Positions 8,666-17,265 of a stretch of 41,093 nt of DNA are shown in pieces (the stretch's first letter is position 1; the number at the start of each line of letters is the position of its first letter). Where the stretch lies: assembly GCA_009377695.1 (NCBI GenBank), contig WHTP01000044.1:1-41093 (forward strand), in the 5' to 3' direction. The position numbers and the translations under genes are program-made. This DNA is from Hyphomicrobiales bacterium (GTDB lineage: Bacteria > Pseudomonadota > Alphaproteobacteria > Rhizobiales > Xanthobacteraceae). The notes under the pieces are model-generated. The model made no database searches, had not been told where the DNA came from, and saw only the letters and a list, made by a program, of their open reading frames with translations.

Positions 8666-9031
8666 CTAGTTCAACGCCGGACCAGGCTTGCCGGCATCGT
8701 CGTCGCGGCCGAACACGCCGGGGATGCGGCGCGCGAGAATGCGCCGGTAGCGCGGCCGCGATTTGAGCAAGCCGTAGCGGCGGTCGAGCTCCCTGAGCGC
8801 AGCCAGTACATCGTCGCAGTGGACCGCGTTGGCGATATCGCAATGGTTGAGCGCGGTCTCGCGCGCATCGGCCGCCCATGCCGTGAGGATGCCGCGCTTT
8901 TCGGTCAGCGTCAGGTCCTGGTCGTCGACCACGGCCATCGGGCTGGCGAAAGCGTTCGCGGGCCGTAACAGCCGGCCAATATCCAGCCTGTCGATGCTCA
9001 ATTTCGGTGTCTTGCGTTTGCGGCTGTCCAT
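8666..9031 (-). CDS. Conserved hypothetical protein of rhizobial type
   Basis: A 121-residue soluble basic protein with no signal peptide or membrane helix. Its core ANAFASPMAVVDDQDLTLTEKRGILTAWAADARET resembles a small family seen widely in Rhizobiales genomes, recalled without a search and with no known role. The C-terminus is arginine-rich (RRYGLLKSRPRYRRILARRI), which could allow nucleic-acid or membrane contact, but that is speculation. GGAG six bases before the ATG at 9031 supports this start over the ATG at 9085. The region upstream, 9032-9194, has no gene. Confidence 0.7.
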   Translation of the reverse strand: MDSRKRKTPKLSIDRLDIGRLLRPANAFASPMAVVDDQDLTLTEKRGILTAWAADARETALNHCDIANAVHCDDVLAALRELDRRYGLLKSRPRYRRILARRIPGVFGRDDDAGKPGPALN

Positions 9032-9194
9032 GCCGATCTCCGCGCCTCCTCGATCAATAAAGGAACACGGCGTCGGAACTCGCAAAGGCCTCCGACGGCC
9101 GAGGATTTAACCCGCAAAGTCTGCGTTTTCAAGTCCCGCGCGGGGTCTACCGATCGTCGGTTAAATATTTGTGTTAAATGTAGGAATCTGCGGG

Positions 9195-10412
9195 CTATGC
9201 CTGCGGCGGCAATCCCGTGTTCGGGCGCGGCCCGCGCTGGAGAGCAATCGCGCAGGCCGCCAACGTAAGCGCGTTCAGCATGAAGATCGCGAGCACGCCG
9301 GCGCCGGCGGCGACAATTCCGGCCACGAACGGCATCAGCACCAGCCCGAGACGGTTGCCGGTGATGCGCAGCGACATCGCGGTGCCGCGCGCCTGTGGCG
9401 GCGAATATTCGGCAACACCCGACAACGTGAGCGTCGACGCAATGCCAAGCCCGAGCCCGATCGCGATCGCCGCCACATACATCGCCGGCAGCGACGGCAC
9501 CGCGAGCAGCAGGAACGCGCCGGCCGAGAACAGCGCACTGCCGAGCGTCAGCGGCCTGCGGCCGACGGCGTAGATCAGCCGCGCATAGAACGCGCGTGCG
9601 ATCAGCGCGGCCACCGACTTCGCCAGCAGCAGAAAGCCGATATGACTGGCGTCGATGTGGCGCTCGGCGCCGAGCAGCGGCAGGTAGATGATCAGGAGAT
9701 CGCTGGCGGTCACCGTCACCACACTCGCTAACAGGATCGGTAACAGGCCCGGCACGCGCAACAGCGTCATGACCGGCATCAGCGGGCCTTCGGCGATGCG
9801 CCGGGCCGCTGGCGGTTGCGGCCGCAGCGCCAGTGCGAAGGCCAGGCACAGCACGGCCGCGACCACGCCGATCACGAACAGCTCTCCGGTCGGCGGCACG
9901 GTCGTGCCGCGGCCCACCCATCCGATGATCAGCGGGCCGAGGCCCTGTCCGGCCGAGATCGCCACCATGAAATAGCCGAACGCGGATTCACGCCGAGCCG
10001 CCGATGAACTGCGCAGCGTCAGCATCTGCTGCGCGGCCATCAGGAACATGTGGCCGGTGCCGAGCAGGACGGTGAAGAAGAACAAATGCCAGGCCGAGAT
10101 CGGCCACAGCCACAAGCATATGCTGGCGACGAGCATCATGATGCCGCCGATCCAAGCCGCATGCGCGTCATAGCCACGGTCGATGAAGCGGCCAACCTTG
10201 AGCGCGACGAACACCGGCAGGATCGCGAAGGCGGCGGAGATCGCGCCGAGCCACATCACGTTGAGGTCGAGCTCGACCGATCGGTAGGAGGTGCTGACGC
10301 GCACCACCGCGATGACGATATGCGTGAAGATGACGTGGATGAGCAAGGGAACCAGCAGGCGCCAATCGAAGTGGCGGATGTCTGCCGGTTGCGGCTTGGT
10401 CGGGGCGTGCAT
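9195..10412 (-). CDS. Major facilitator superfamily transporter
   Basis: A 405-residue inner-membrane carrier with about 12 hydrophobic segments, the usual size for a 12-helix MFS protein. The first cytoplasmic loop carries VALKVGRFIDRGYDAHAAW, matching the MFS loop 2-3 motif (GxxxDRxGxR-like). The second half repeats the pattern with RLIYAVGRRPLTLGSALF. Such carriers move drugs, sugars or metabolites by ion coupling; the substrate is not evident. A C-terminal tail RGPRPNTGLPPQA ends the protein. The ribosome site is weak. It is downstream of the CelD-like gene on the same strand but separated by 235 nt, so probably transcribed separately. Confidence 0.88.
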   Translation of the reverse strand: MHAPTKPQPADIRHFDWRLLVPLLIHVIFTHIVIAVVRVSTSYRSVELDLNVMWLGAISAAFAILPVFVALKVGRFIDRGYDAHAAWIGGIMMLVASICLWLWPISAWHLFFFTVLLGTGHMFLMAAQQMLTLRSSSAARRESAFGYFMVAISAGQGLGPLIIGWVGRGTTVPPTGELFVIGVVAAVLCLAFALALRPQPPAARRIAEGPLMPVMTLLRVPGLLPILLASVVTVTASDLLIIYLPLLGAERHIDASHIGFLLLAKSVAALIARAFYARLIYAVGRRPLTLGSALFSAGAFLLLAVPSLPAMYVAAIAIGLGLGIASTLTLSGVAEYSPPQARGTAMSLRITGNRLGLVLMPFVAGIVAAGAGVLAIFMLNALTLAACAIALQRGPRPNTGLPPQA

Positions 10413-10647
10413 CCCGTCTGATTAGTCTGGCGCGCCGCCGTTGCAAAGCGGCGGAATTGCACGCGCGTTATGCGCTACAGTTGCCCTCGACGACATAGAT
10501 TCTTGTCCTAGGTCACTGCGAGGGCTCTACCTCCGCTCATTCCCGCGTAAGAATCCAGTGTTGAATGAACTGGGTGTCCACACCCCCGCGGGGACGAGCG
10601 GCACGCGGAGCGAGTCAACCTAATTGGGAAACACCCAGACGCGCACG
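10413..10647. other. Gene-free spacer between MFS and CelD-like genes
   Basis: No open frame with coding character is seen. A short GGGTGTCCACACCC hairpin (10572-10585) and a CATTCCCGCGTAAGAATCCAGTG stretch resembling a decayed intergenic repeat are present. No clear terminator was found. Confidence 0.5.
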
Positions 10648-11802
10648 TCACGTCCGGCGTAGGAGCTTGCGCAGGCGTTTGATCGCGTCGATGGCCGAGC
10701 GGCGAAACGATTCGAGCCGGCACACGCGGGCAAACAACGTCGCATCGCGCGGCGCGACGCATATCATCCGGTCGGAGAGCGCGAGCCGCTCGCGCCAGAT
10801 GTGGTTGATCATCGGGTGATCCGGCGTGGCGCAGGAATCGGCGCGTGCAATGCTTGCGTCGCTGAGCATCGCCTCGGTCACGTCGAGCAGGAGCTGCACG
10901 CCGGGTGACGCACGGGAGAACGCCTCATCATAGGCGATCTTCCAGCACCACGCGGCGCTGCCCGAGCGCAGCGTCACGATGGTGGCGATGGCGCGCCCGT
11001 CGAGCGCAAGCCACGCGACCGAGGCCTTGCCTTCGGCAGCGAGCGCGGTCACGGCGTCGACGACAAAACGGCTGATGGCGTCGTGGCCTTGCGCGGCGGT
11101 TCCAGCGCGGCCCTTCCAGCCGGACGCCTCAAGCGACAGGAAGTCTGCGAGCGCCGCCGTCAGGTCGACAGGATCGGATGTGGTGGTCGAGGTGAGGTTG
11201 CCGGTGTCCGCGAGCCGCTTGCGCTGCCGACGCAGCTCCTTGCGCTTCTTCGTCCCCATCGCCTGGTCGAGATAGCCGGCGCGATCACCCTCCGGCGCCA
11301 GCATCGCCCGCTTGTGAAGTGCAAAGTGCCGGCTGCGGCCGTCGCGATGGGAGAGGGCGGCATCGAAGGCCTGCGCAATCTCGCCATCGGCCGGCAGATA
11401 CGGCATCAGCAGGAATTTCGGTAGTGCCGGATCGGCGGCGACGTGATCGAGCCAGGCGGTGACAGCGGCCGCGCTGCAATTGCGATCGATCAGCGGCGTG
11501 CCAAGCGGCCCGTAGGGATGCGCCCAGCCAATGAGGATCGGCAGCTTCAGGCCATAGCGGCGGCGTACGATCGAGACCGGAAAGAGGCCGATGAGCTCAC
11601 GCGGCATTGCGCGCCGCCACACCAGTCCGGCCAGCACATCGCGGCCGAACACCGGCGCCGCCGCCGCCATGAATGCGGGCTCGTAGAAGACATTGGGTGC
11701 GATCGCGCGGGCGGTGAGTAGGCGCAGTTCGGGCGCGAACGCCGCAAGCTCGTCGAGGCGCCTGATCTCCACTCTGAAACCGGATTCGATCGTGCCGTGC
11801 AC
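10648..11802 (-). CDS. CelD/BcsL-like GNAT acyltransferase, exopolysaccharide-associated
   Basis: A 384-residue cytosolic protein of the CelD/BcsL acetyltransferase group within the GNAT fold, often found beside polysaccharide genes. The C-terminal half (about 190-340) shows the family pattern: KKRKELRRQRKRLADTG, FLSLEASGWKGRAGTA, then VAWLALDGRAIATIVTLRSG and WKIAYDEAFSRASPGVQLLLD. The N-terminal half is a second, degenerate GNAT-like domain. The likely role is acyl modification of a sugar or precursor for a surface polymer; the donor and acceptor are unknown. The start is GTG at 11802 with GGAGG 4 nt upstream. It begins 15 nt after the flippase stop, so the two are probably co-transcribed and work together. 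Confidence 0.82.
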   Translation of the reverse strand: MHGTIESGFRVEIRRLDELAAFAPELRLLTARAIAPNVFYEPAFMAAAAPVFGRDVLAGLVWRRAMPRELIGLFPVSIVRRRYGLKLPILIGWAHPYGPLGTPLIDRNCSAAAVTAWLDHVAADPALPKFLLMPYLPADGEIAQAFDAALSHRDGRSRHFALHKRAMLAPEGDRAGYLDQAMGTKKRKELRRQRKRLADTGNLTSTTTSDPVDLTAALADFLSLEASGWKGRAGTAAQGHDAISRFVVDAVTALAAEGKASVAWLALDGRAIATIVTLRSGSAAWCWKIAYDEAFSRASPGVQLLLDVTEAMLSDASIARADSCATPDHPMINHIWRERLALSDRMICVAPRDATLFARVCRLESFRRSAIDAIKRLRKLLRRT

Positions 11803-11817
11803 GGTTGCCTCCGGACG

Positions 11818-13197
11818 CTACGTGCGCCGCCTCCAAACGAAGACGTCGAGACCCATCTGCCGCTTCATCAGCACGACCAGCGCGATCGTCTCGACGACAA
11901 ACGCGGTCGAGATCGCAATCGCGGCGCCGGCGGCGCCGAGCGGCGGAATGAGCACAACGCAAAGGATGATGTTGACCGCAAAGGCGCCGCCATAGATCAG
12001 CGCGTTGACGCGTTGCTTGCCGATCACGTTGACGAACCGCTCCATCGGGCCGATCGCGGCACGCGCGAGCAGGCCGGCAGCGAGGATGAACATGAGGTGA
12101 TAGCCTTCGGTGAATTGCGGGCCGAACAGCGCGAGGATCGGCTTGCCGAAGGCGAGCAACACAGCGGTCGCGACCAGCGATGGCCAGAACGTCAGCGCAA
12201 TCGCCCTGCGCATAAATGTGGTGAGGCCTTCGCGATCACCCGCGGCGTGATAGGAGGCGACGCGATGCGCGGTCGTGGCGGCGATCGAGAAGTAGATGAA
12301 TGAGACCAGTGCCAGTGTCTTTACCGCCGCGTAGTAAATCGCAACGTCCTCCGGCGAGCGGAACTGCTGCAACATCAACAGGTCGGCGTGCGTGAGCAGC
12401 AGGTAAAAGCTTTCGGCCAGCAGGATCGGCAGCGCAGTGCTGATCCAGAGCCTGACGTCATGCCCCTTCGGACCGGGTTCGATGCGCGTTCCGAGGCGGC
12501 GGTTGAGCACGACCATCTGCAGCAGCGCCGGCAGCCAGATCGCGGCAACCGAGAGCACCATCGCGGTCACGGCATCGACTGGCAGCCCTCCGAAATAGGC
12601 GCCCGCCATCAGCACCGTGAGCAGCAACTGGCGCACGATATACGTCGGCACGATACCGAGGCCGACCCAGTCGTAGGAGCGCGCGATCCCGTCCTGCACA
12701 TTGGCAAGCGCGTAAGCGGGCAGCGCGATGCAGGCGATGTAAAGCGGGATGACGTTGTAGCTGTCGAGATGCGGCGTCAGCAGACGCACCAGCCCGGCGC
12801 ACGACGCGGCGATGGCGATCGCGACGCCGACCGCGATCCAGCGGCTATGCGAGATGTAGCCGCGCAGGAGGGCAACCAGGCCATGCTCGCGGTATTCGGG
12901 GATGAAGCGTTGCGCGGCGGTGGCAAGCCCGAGGTCGAGCGCCTGGCCGATCAGCAGCACCCAGGTCCAGACATAGACGAAGATGCCGAATTCGAACGTG
13001 CCCATCCAGCGCGCGAACAGCACGTTGGAGAGAAAAGCCAGCGCGGCCGCGATGACACGGATGAGGAAGACGGTGCCGGCGAGGCGCTGCACCATCTGCT
13101 GGTCGGCATCGCCGAGCTGCGCCTTGAGACGCGCCCAAAGCGCCGCGAACGGCGTGGGCGCCGGCAGCGGTGCGTTCTCGGAGCCGGTCAGCGCCAA
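11818..13197 (-). CDS. Polysaccharide flippase (Wzx/MOP superfamily)
   Basis: A 459-residue membrane protein with about 12-14 hydrophobic helices, the layout of Wzx-like lipid-linked oligosaccharide flippases of the MOP superfamily. Typical segments are LFARWMGTFEFGIFVYVWTW near the N-terminus and AGAAIAISTAFVVETIALVV near the end. It would move an undecaprenyl-linked or similar glycan unit across the inner membrane. The frame extends to an ATG at 13248, but that has no ribosome site. A perfect AGGAGG lies 6 nt before TTG at 13197, so I choose this TTG start. The CelD-like gene follows after 15 nt. No glycosyltransferase or polymerase is adjacent. Confidence 0.85.
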   Translation of the reverse strand: MALTGSENAPLPAPTPFAALWARLKAQLGDADQQMVQRLAGTVFLIRVIAAALAFLSNVLFARWMGTFEFGIFVYVWTWVLLIGQALDLGLATAAQRFIPEYREHGLVALLRGYISHSRWIAVGVAIAIAASCAGLVRLLTPHLDSYNVIPLYIACIALPAYALANVQDGIARSYDWVGLGIVPTYIVRQLLLTVLMAGAYFGGLPVDAVTAMVLSVAAIWLPALLQMVVLNRRLGTRIEPGPKGHDVRLWISTALPILLAESFYLLLTHADLLMLQQFRSPEDVAIYYAAVKTLALVSFIYFSIAATTAHRVASYHAAGDREGLTTFMRRAIALTFWPSLVATAVLLAFGKPILALFGPQFTEGYHLMFILAAGLLARAAIGPMERFVNVIGKQRVNALIYGGAFAVNIILCVVLIPPLGAAGAAIAISTAFVVETIALVVLMKRQMGLDVFVWRRRT

Positions 13198-13314
13198 ATT
13201 CTGCCTCCTGGTGATCGGTCCGGAGAGGTAGCAAGGAACCGTTAACATTCGGTTCGGGAGACCGGCCCGAGTCGAGCAATCAGCAGGCTTGGGCGCGCAA
13301 AATCGCCGCTCCTG

Positions 13315-13348
13315 CCAGCCGTCACAAGCAACCAGCCGTCACAAGCAA
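13315..13348. repeat. 17-bp perfect tandem duplication
   Basis: The 17-mer CCAGCCGTCACAAGCAA occurs twice head to tail (13315-13331 and 13332-13348) in the spacer between the flippase and the second tctA gene. Two copies only, so most likely a slippage product. Confidence 0.8.
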
Positions 13349-13402
13349 GGCGAGCCGATAGCTCGTTGCAGGCCTAGGCGCCCCTGTGGCCCACCTATAT
13401 TC

Positions 13403-14902
13403 TCAATCTGTTTCCGCCTTGAACTTGCCGAGGCCGCGCATCACGAACGGGGCGACCAGCGCGATGACCGCGATCGCGAGCAGCGTCGCAGACATCGGGC
13501 TCTCCACCAGCACCAGCGGGTCGCCGAGGCTGATGGCGAGCGCGCGGCGCAACTGCTGCTCCGCGACCGGACCGAGGATCAATCCGATCACGACCGGTGC
13601 GATCGGGTAGTCGTAGCGCCGCATCAGGAAGCCCATGACGCCGAACACGGCGAGCATGATCAATTCGACCACCGAGGGCTTCGCCGCGATCGTGCCCATG
13701 GTCGCGAACACGAGGATGCCGGCATAGAGCCATGGTTGCGGGATCGACAGCAGCCGCACCCACAGGCCGACCAGCGGCAGGTTGAGGATCAAGAGCATCG
13801 CGTTGGCGATGAACAGGCTCGCGATCAGGCCCCACACCAGATCGGGCCGCTCGGCGAACAAGAGCGGGCCGGGATTGAGGCCGTATTGCTGGAAGCCCGC
13901 GAGCATCATTGCAGCGGTCGCGGAGGTCGGCAGCCCGAGCGTGAGCAGCGGCACCAACGTGCCGGCGGCGGATGCATTGTTGGCGGCTTCCGGCCCGGCG
14001 ACGCCTTCGATCGCGCCATGGCCGAACTCCTGCGGATATTTCGTCAACTGTCGCTCAGTGGAATAGGAGAGGAAGGTCGGGATCTCGGCGCCGCCAGCCG
14101 GCAGCGCGCCGATCGGAAAGCCGAACATCGCCCCGCGCAGCCACGGCTTCCAGGAGCGCGCCCAATCCTGTGCCGTCATCCAGAGCGACCCGCGCACCGG
14201 CTCGATCGTCTCCTGGACCAAGTGCCGGCGCGACGCCACGTAAAGCGCTTCGCCGACTGCAAAGAGGCCGACCGCGAGCGTGGTGATCTCGATGCCGTCG
14301 AGCAATTCCGGCACGCCGAAATGCATCCGCGACTGCCCGGTGAGCTTGTCGATGCCGACAAGCCCGAGCGCAAGACCGATGAACAGCGACGTGAGCCCGC
14401 GGATCGGCGACGAGCCGAAGGTCGCCGACACCGTGATGAAGGCGATACACATCAGTGCGAAATAATCCTCCGGGCCGAAGCGGATCGCGACCTCGACCAG
14501 CCATGGCGCCAGGAACACGATGCCGACGGTGGCGATGGTACCAGCGACGAAGGACCCGATGGCGGCGGTGGCGAGCGCGGGACCGCCACGGCCGGCCTTG
14601 GCCATCTTGTTGCCTTCGAGCATGGTCGCGAGCGACGCGCTCTCGCCGGGCGTGTTGATCAGGATCGCGGTGGTCGAGCCGCCATACATGCCGCCATAAT
14701 AGACGCCGGCGAACATGATGAGCGAGCCCGCCGGATCGAGCTTGAACGTCACCGGCAAGAGCAGCGCGACGGTGAGGGCGGGACCGATGCCCGGCAGCAC
14801 GCCGACCGCGGTGCCGAGCAGCACGCCGACCAGCGCGAACAGGAGATTCATCGGCTGCAGGGCGACGAGGAGACCTTGGCCGAGCGCGGAGATCGGATCC
14901 AT
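13403..14902 (-). CDS. tctA: Tripartite tricarboxylate transporter large permease TctA (second system)
   Basis: A 499-residue TctA permease, paralogous to the one at 4239-5747 but clearly diverged. It shows [45 protein letters not shown], and in the second half [19 protein letters not shown], all family landmarks of the repeated two-half architecture. It should form the transport pathway with TctB, whose stop is 14 nt upstream. The ATG at 14902 is preferred to TTG at 14911 because AGAGGA is about 10 nt ahead. It ends the minus-strand unit Bug-tctB-tctA. The substrate is unknown and need not match that of the first system. Confidence 0.95.
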   Translation of the reverse strand: MDPISALGQGLLVALQPMNLLFALVGVLLGTAVGVLPGIGPALTVALLLPVTFKLDPAGSLIMFAGVYYGGMYGGSTTAILINTPGESASLATMLEGNKMAKAGRGGPALATAAIGSFVAGTIATVGIVFLAPWLVEVAIRFGPEDYFALMCIAFITVSATFGSSPIRGLTSLFIGLALGLVGIDKLTGQSRMHFGVPELLDGIEITTLAVGLFAVGEALYVASRRHLVQETIEPVRGSLWMTAQDWARSWKPWLRGAMFGFPIGALPAGGAEIPTFLSYSTERQLTKYPQEFGHGAIEGVAGPEAANNASAAGTLVPLLTLGLPTSATAAMMLAGFQQYGLNPGPLLFAERPDLVWGLIASLFIANAMLLILNLPLVGLWVRLLSIPQPWLYAGILVFATMGTIAAKPSVVELIMLAVFGVMGFLMRRYDYPIAPVVIGLILGPVAEQQLRRALAISLGDPLVLVESPMSATLLAIAVIALVAPFVMRGLGKFKAETD

Positions 14903-14916
14903 CGGCGGCAAGTCCT

Positions 14917-15387
14917 CTAGAACAATCGCTCGATCGGCCCCATCGGCAGGGATAGCGAGAGAAGCTTGGCGAACATCAGATAGGCTGCGGTGCCGAGCAC
15001 AAAGCCGATCGCGAGGTCGGTGAGGATGGCGCGCCGCCCGAACGCCGTGGCCGTGGCGGCGAACAGGATCGTGACGGCCGGAATGAACCCGCCGCCGATC
15101 GCGATCAGCACGATCACCGCGACAAGGCCGCCGAGGATCAGGATGATCGGAAGATGCGCTGCCTGTTCACGCTGCGGGAAGTCGCGACGGAAGGCGAGCA
15201 CCAGGTTGCCGATCGCGAGCAGGCTGAGCCCCACCGCCACCACGATCGGCATCGCCTTGGGCCCGACGCCGTAGGTCTGCGTGATCTGCAGCGTCGTCAT
15301 GTCCCAGATGATGACGCCCGCGAGCGCAGCGAGCAGCACGGCGACGACGATGCCGGCGGGGTCGACGCGCCGATCCTGCGACTGCAT
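14917..15387 (-). CDS. tctB: Tripartite tricarboxylate transporter small membrane subunit TctB (second system)
   Basis: A 156-residue four-helix membrane protein. The segment [28 protein letters not shown] carries the GxGPxxxP feature typical of TctB. The last helix ([23 protein letters not shown]) also fits. AGGAA five bases before the ATG at 15387 supports this start over the in-frame ATG at 15414. It lies between the Bug gene at 15533 and tctA, with a 145-nt gap to the former that contains no gene. Confidence 0.9.
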   Translation of the reverse strand: MQSQDRRVDPAGIVVAVLLAALAGVIIWDMTTLQITQTYGVGPKAMPIVVAVGLSLLAIGNLVLAFRRDFPQREQAAHLPIILILGGLVAVIVLIAIGGGFIPAVTILFAATATAFGRRAILTDLAIGFVLGTAAYLMFAKLLSLSLPMGPIERLF

Positions 15388-15532
15388 TTTTCCTGACCCC
15401 CGGCTGTCACTCACGATCGTTTAAGCGCAAGCTACATTCGTACGACGTACTCAGCCGACCGAGCTCGCTGCATCTTCACGGCGTCACTCGACCCACGCCC
15501 ACATCAGGGGCCCGTGACGTCGCGTACTTATC

Positions 15533-16498
15533 TTAAGACTTCACCAGCCCCAGCGACTTGAGCACACCACCCACCCGCGCGATCTCTTCCTGAAGATACG
15601 TCGCAAATGCATTGGCAGGCAGATAGGCGTTGACCCAGCCCTTCTGTTTAAGCTGCTCCTGCCAGGCCTTCGACTTCACCGTCCGCTCCATGAGCTGGTC
15701 GAGCGCTATCTTCTGCTCGGGGGTGATGCCGGGCGGCGCGACCACCGAGCGCCAGTTGGTCAGCACGAGATCGATGCCCTGCTCCTTGAAGGTCGGCACA
15801 TTGATGCCGGGAAGTCGGTTCGGCGCCGACACGCCGATTGCACGGAGGCGCCCCGCTTTGATCTGGCCTTCATATTCGCCATAGCCGGAAATGCCGGCCG
15901 TCACGCGGCCGCCCATGATCGCGGCGAGCGATTCACCGCCGCCCGAGAACGGCACGTAATTGACCTTCGATGGGTCGCCGCCGGCTGCGGCCACGAACAT
16001 TCCGGCCATGATGTGGTCGGCGCCGCCGGCCGAGCCACCCGCGAACGTGACGCGCGCGACGTCCTTCTTCACCGCAGCGACGAGATCCTTGGCGTTCTTG
16101 ATCGGTGAGTTGGCGGGCACGACGATGACCTGCGTCTCTTCCGTGAGCCTCGCAATGGGCGTCACCTGACTGAGATTGACCGGCGACTTGTTGAGCAGGA
16201 TCGCGCCCACCATGACGAAGCCGTTGACCATGATCGAGTTGCCGTCGCCTTTGTTGTTGATGAACTGCGCGAGGCCGACGGTGCCGCCGGCACCGGGAAT
16301 GTTGATGACCTGCGCGCTCTTCACGAGCTTTTCGGTCATCATCGCCTGTTGCAGCGAGCGCGCCGTCTGGTCCCAGCCGCCGCCGGGCGCGGCCGGCGCG
16401 ATGATCCTGAGCTCCATCTGGGCCGCCGCCGATGTGGCAAGGACCGTCGCCACGGTCGCGGCGATCGCTCCCGACCACGCAAGTTTTAGGACTGACAT
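15533..16498 (-). CDS. tctC: Bug-family receptor TctC of the second transporter
   Basis: A 321-residue periplasmic binding protein. The signal peptide is about residues 1-26 (GAIAATVATVLATSAAAQ). The mature part opens MELRIIAPAAPGGGWDQTARSLQ, the TctC-type variant with GGGWD rather than the usual GGxxD of many Bug proteins. NIPGAGGTVGLAQFINNK and FSGGGESLAAIMGG follow. GGGAGATGCGTC precedes the ATG at 16498. It is the first gene of the second tct unit. The GGGWDxxAR opening makes it closer to citrate-type TctC proteins than the other two Bug proteins here; this is judged by eye. Confidence 0.93.
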   Translation of the reverse strand: MSVLKLAWSGAIAATVATVLATSAAAQMELRIIAPAAPGGGWDQTARSLQQAMMTEKLVKSAQVINIPGAGGTVGLAQFINNKGDGNSIMVNGFVMVGAILLNKSPVNLSQVTPIARLTEETQVIVVPANSPIKNAKDLVAAVKKDVARVTFAGGSAGGADHIMAGMFVAAAGGDPSKVNYVPFSGGGESLAAIMGGRVTAGISGYGEYEGQIKAGRLRAIGVSAPNRLPGINVPTFKEQGIDLVLTNWRSVVAPPGITPEQKIALDQLMERTVKSKAWQEQLKQKGWVNAYLPANAFATYLQEEIARVGGVLKSLGLVKS

Positions 16499-16719
16499 GA
16501 CGCATCTCCCTTGATCGGCTTTGGCGCTCAATAACGTTGGGCTCCCCACTTTCGCCCTGTTCGGCGGTGTGGGTCAACGGGGCAAAGAACAACCAGTATT
16601 TGAAGCATAGCGCTGACCTTCTGTTTTGCCACTGGTTGGGAGTTTCAAATGAGAAAGCTCACGCCGCGAGTTGCCCGCCGAGAGGCCCGTTGTGCATCGA
16701 TCAACTAGAGCAGCCGATA
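16499..16719. other. Spacer upstream of the second tct unit
   Basis: Likely holds the promoter of the Bug-tctBA unit. A 19-codon frame (ATG at 16649, GGGAG ahead, TAG stop) is present, but it is too short to defend as a gene. No repeat or clear terminator was seen. Confidence 0.45.
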
Positions 16720-17265
16720 TCACCCCGCAAAACCGTCGGCCTCGAGATAGGCCTTCTCCTCGGCCGTCGTGACCCGCCCGAGCACGGCGTTGCGATGCGG
16801 GAAGCGCCCGAAGCGGCGGATGATGTCGGCGTGCAGTTCGGCCCAGTGCAATTGGTCGGCATTGCCGAGCGCGCGGAAAAGCGCGCGGCAGCGGTCCTGG
16901 TCGGCCATGGTCTCGGAGTGCTCGAACGGCAGATAGAAGAACAATCGCTCGTTCGTCGGAATTTGCTGATCGAAGCCGCGCGCCAGCGCCCGATCGGCAA
17001 CCGCGCGCGCCATCATATCGGCGGCAAAGGCACGAGCATCGCCGCGGAACATATTGCGCGGAAACTGGTCAAGCACGATCGCGAGCGCCAGCGCGCCCTC
17101 CGGCGTCGCCTCCCAGTCCGACAACGTCCCGCCGGCTGCGGCCTCATAGGTCTGAAGGAAGCGTCGCCTGATCTCGGCATCAAATGCGTCATCCTTGGCA
17201 AACCATTTCTGCTCGCCCGCGGCACGCCAGAAGGTGAGCACATCCTCGGCTGTCGCAATCATCAT
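16720..17265 (-). CDS. DUF924 family protein
   Basis: A 181-residue soluble protein of the DUF924 family (Pfam PF06041), all-alpha with a TPR-like fold and no proven enzyme activity. Recognised from the start AEDVLTFWRAAGEQKWFAKDDAFDAEIRRRF, the centre LAIVLDQFPRNMFRGDARAFAAD, and FFYLPFEHSETMADQ with RFPHRNAVLGR. The ATG at 17265 overlaps the stop of the acyl-CoA synthetase gene (TGATG), so it is translationally coupled to it. An alternative GTG start lies one codon earlier. Members of this family are usually single genes, so the link to fatty-acid activation may be accidental. Confidence 0.88.
   Translation of the reverse strand: MMIATAEDVLTFWRAAGEQKWFAKDDAFDAEIRRRFLQTYEAAAGGTLSDWEATPEGALALAIVLDQFPRNMFRGDARAFAADMMARAVADRALARGFDQQIPTNERLFFYLPFEHSETMADQDRCRALFRALGNADQLHWAELHADIIRRFGRFPHRNAVLGRVTTAEEKAYLEADGFAG

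Noticed and set aside
13289-14920. A 543-codon plus-strand open frame opposite the second tctA
   Set aside because: The translation is rich in Arg, His, Asp and Gln with no hydrophobic or domain pattern, as expected for the complement of GC-rich codons. The minus-strand TctA is unmistakable.
16649-16708. A 19-codon frame with GGGAG upstream before the second tct unit
   Set aside because: Too short, with no leader-peptide feature such as a codon run, and no terminator hairpin after it.
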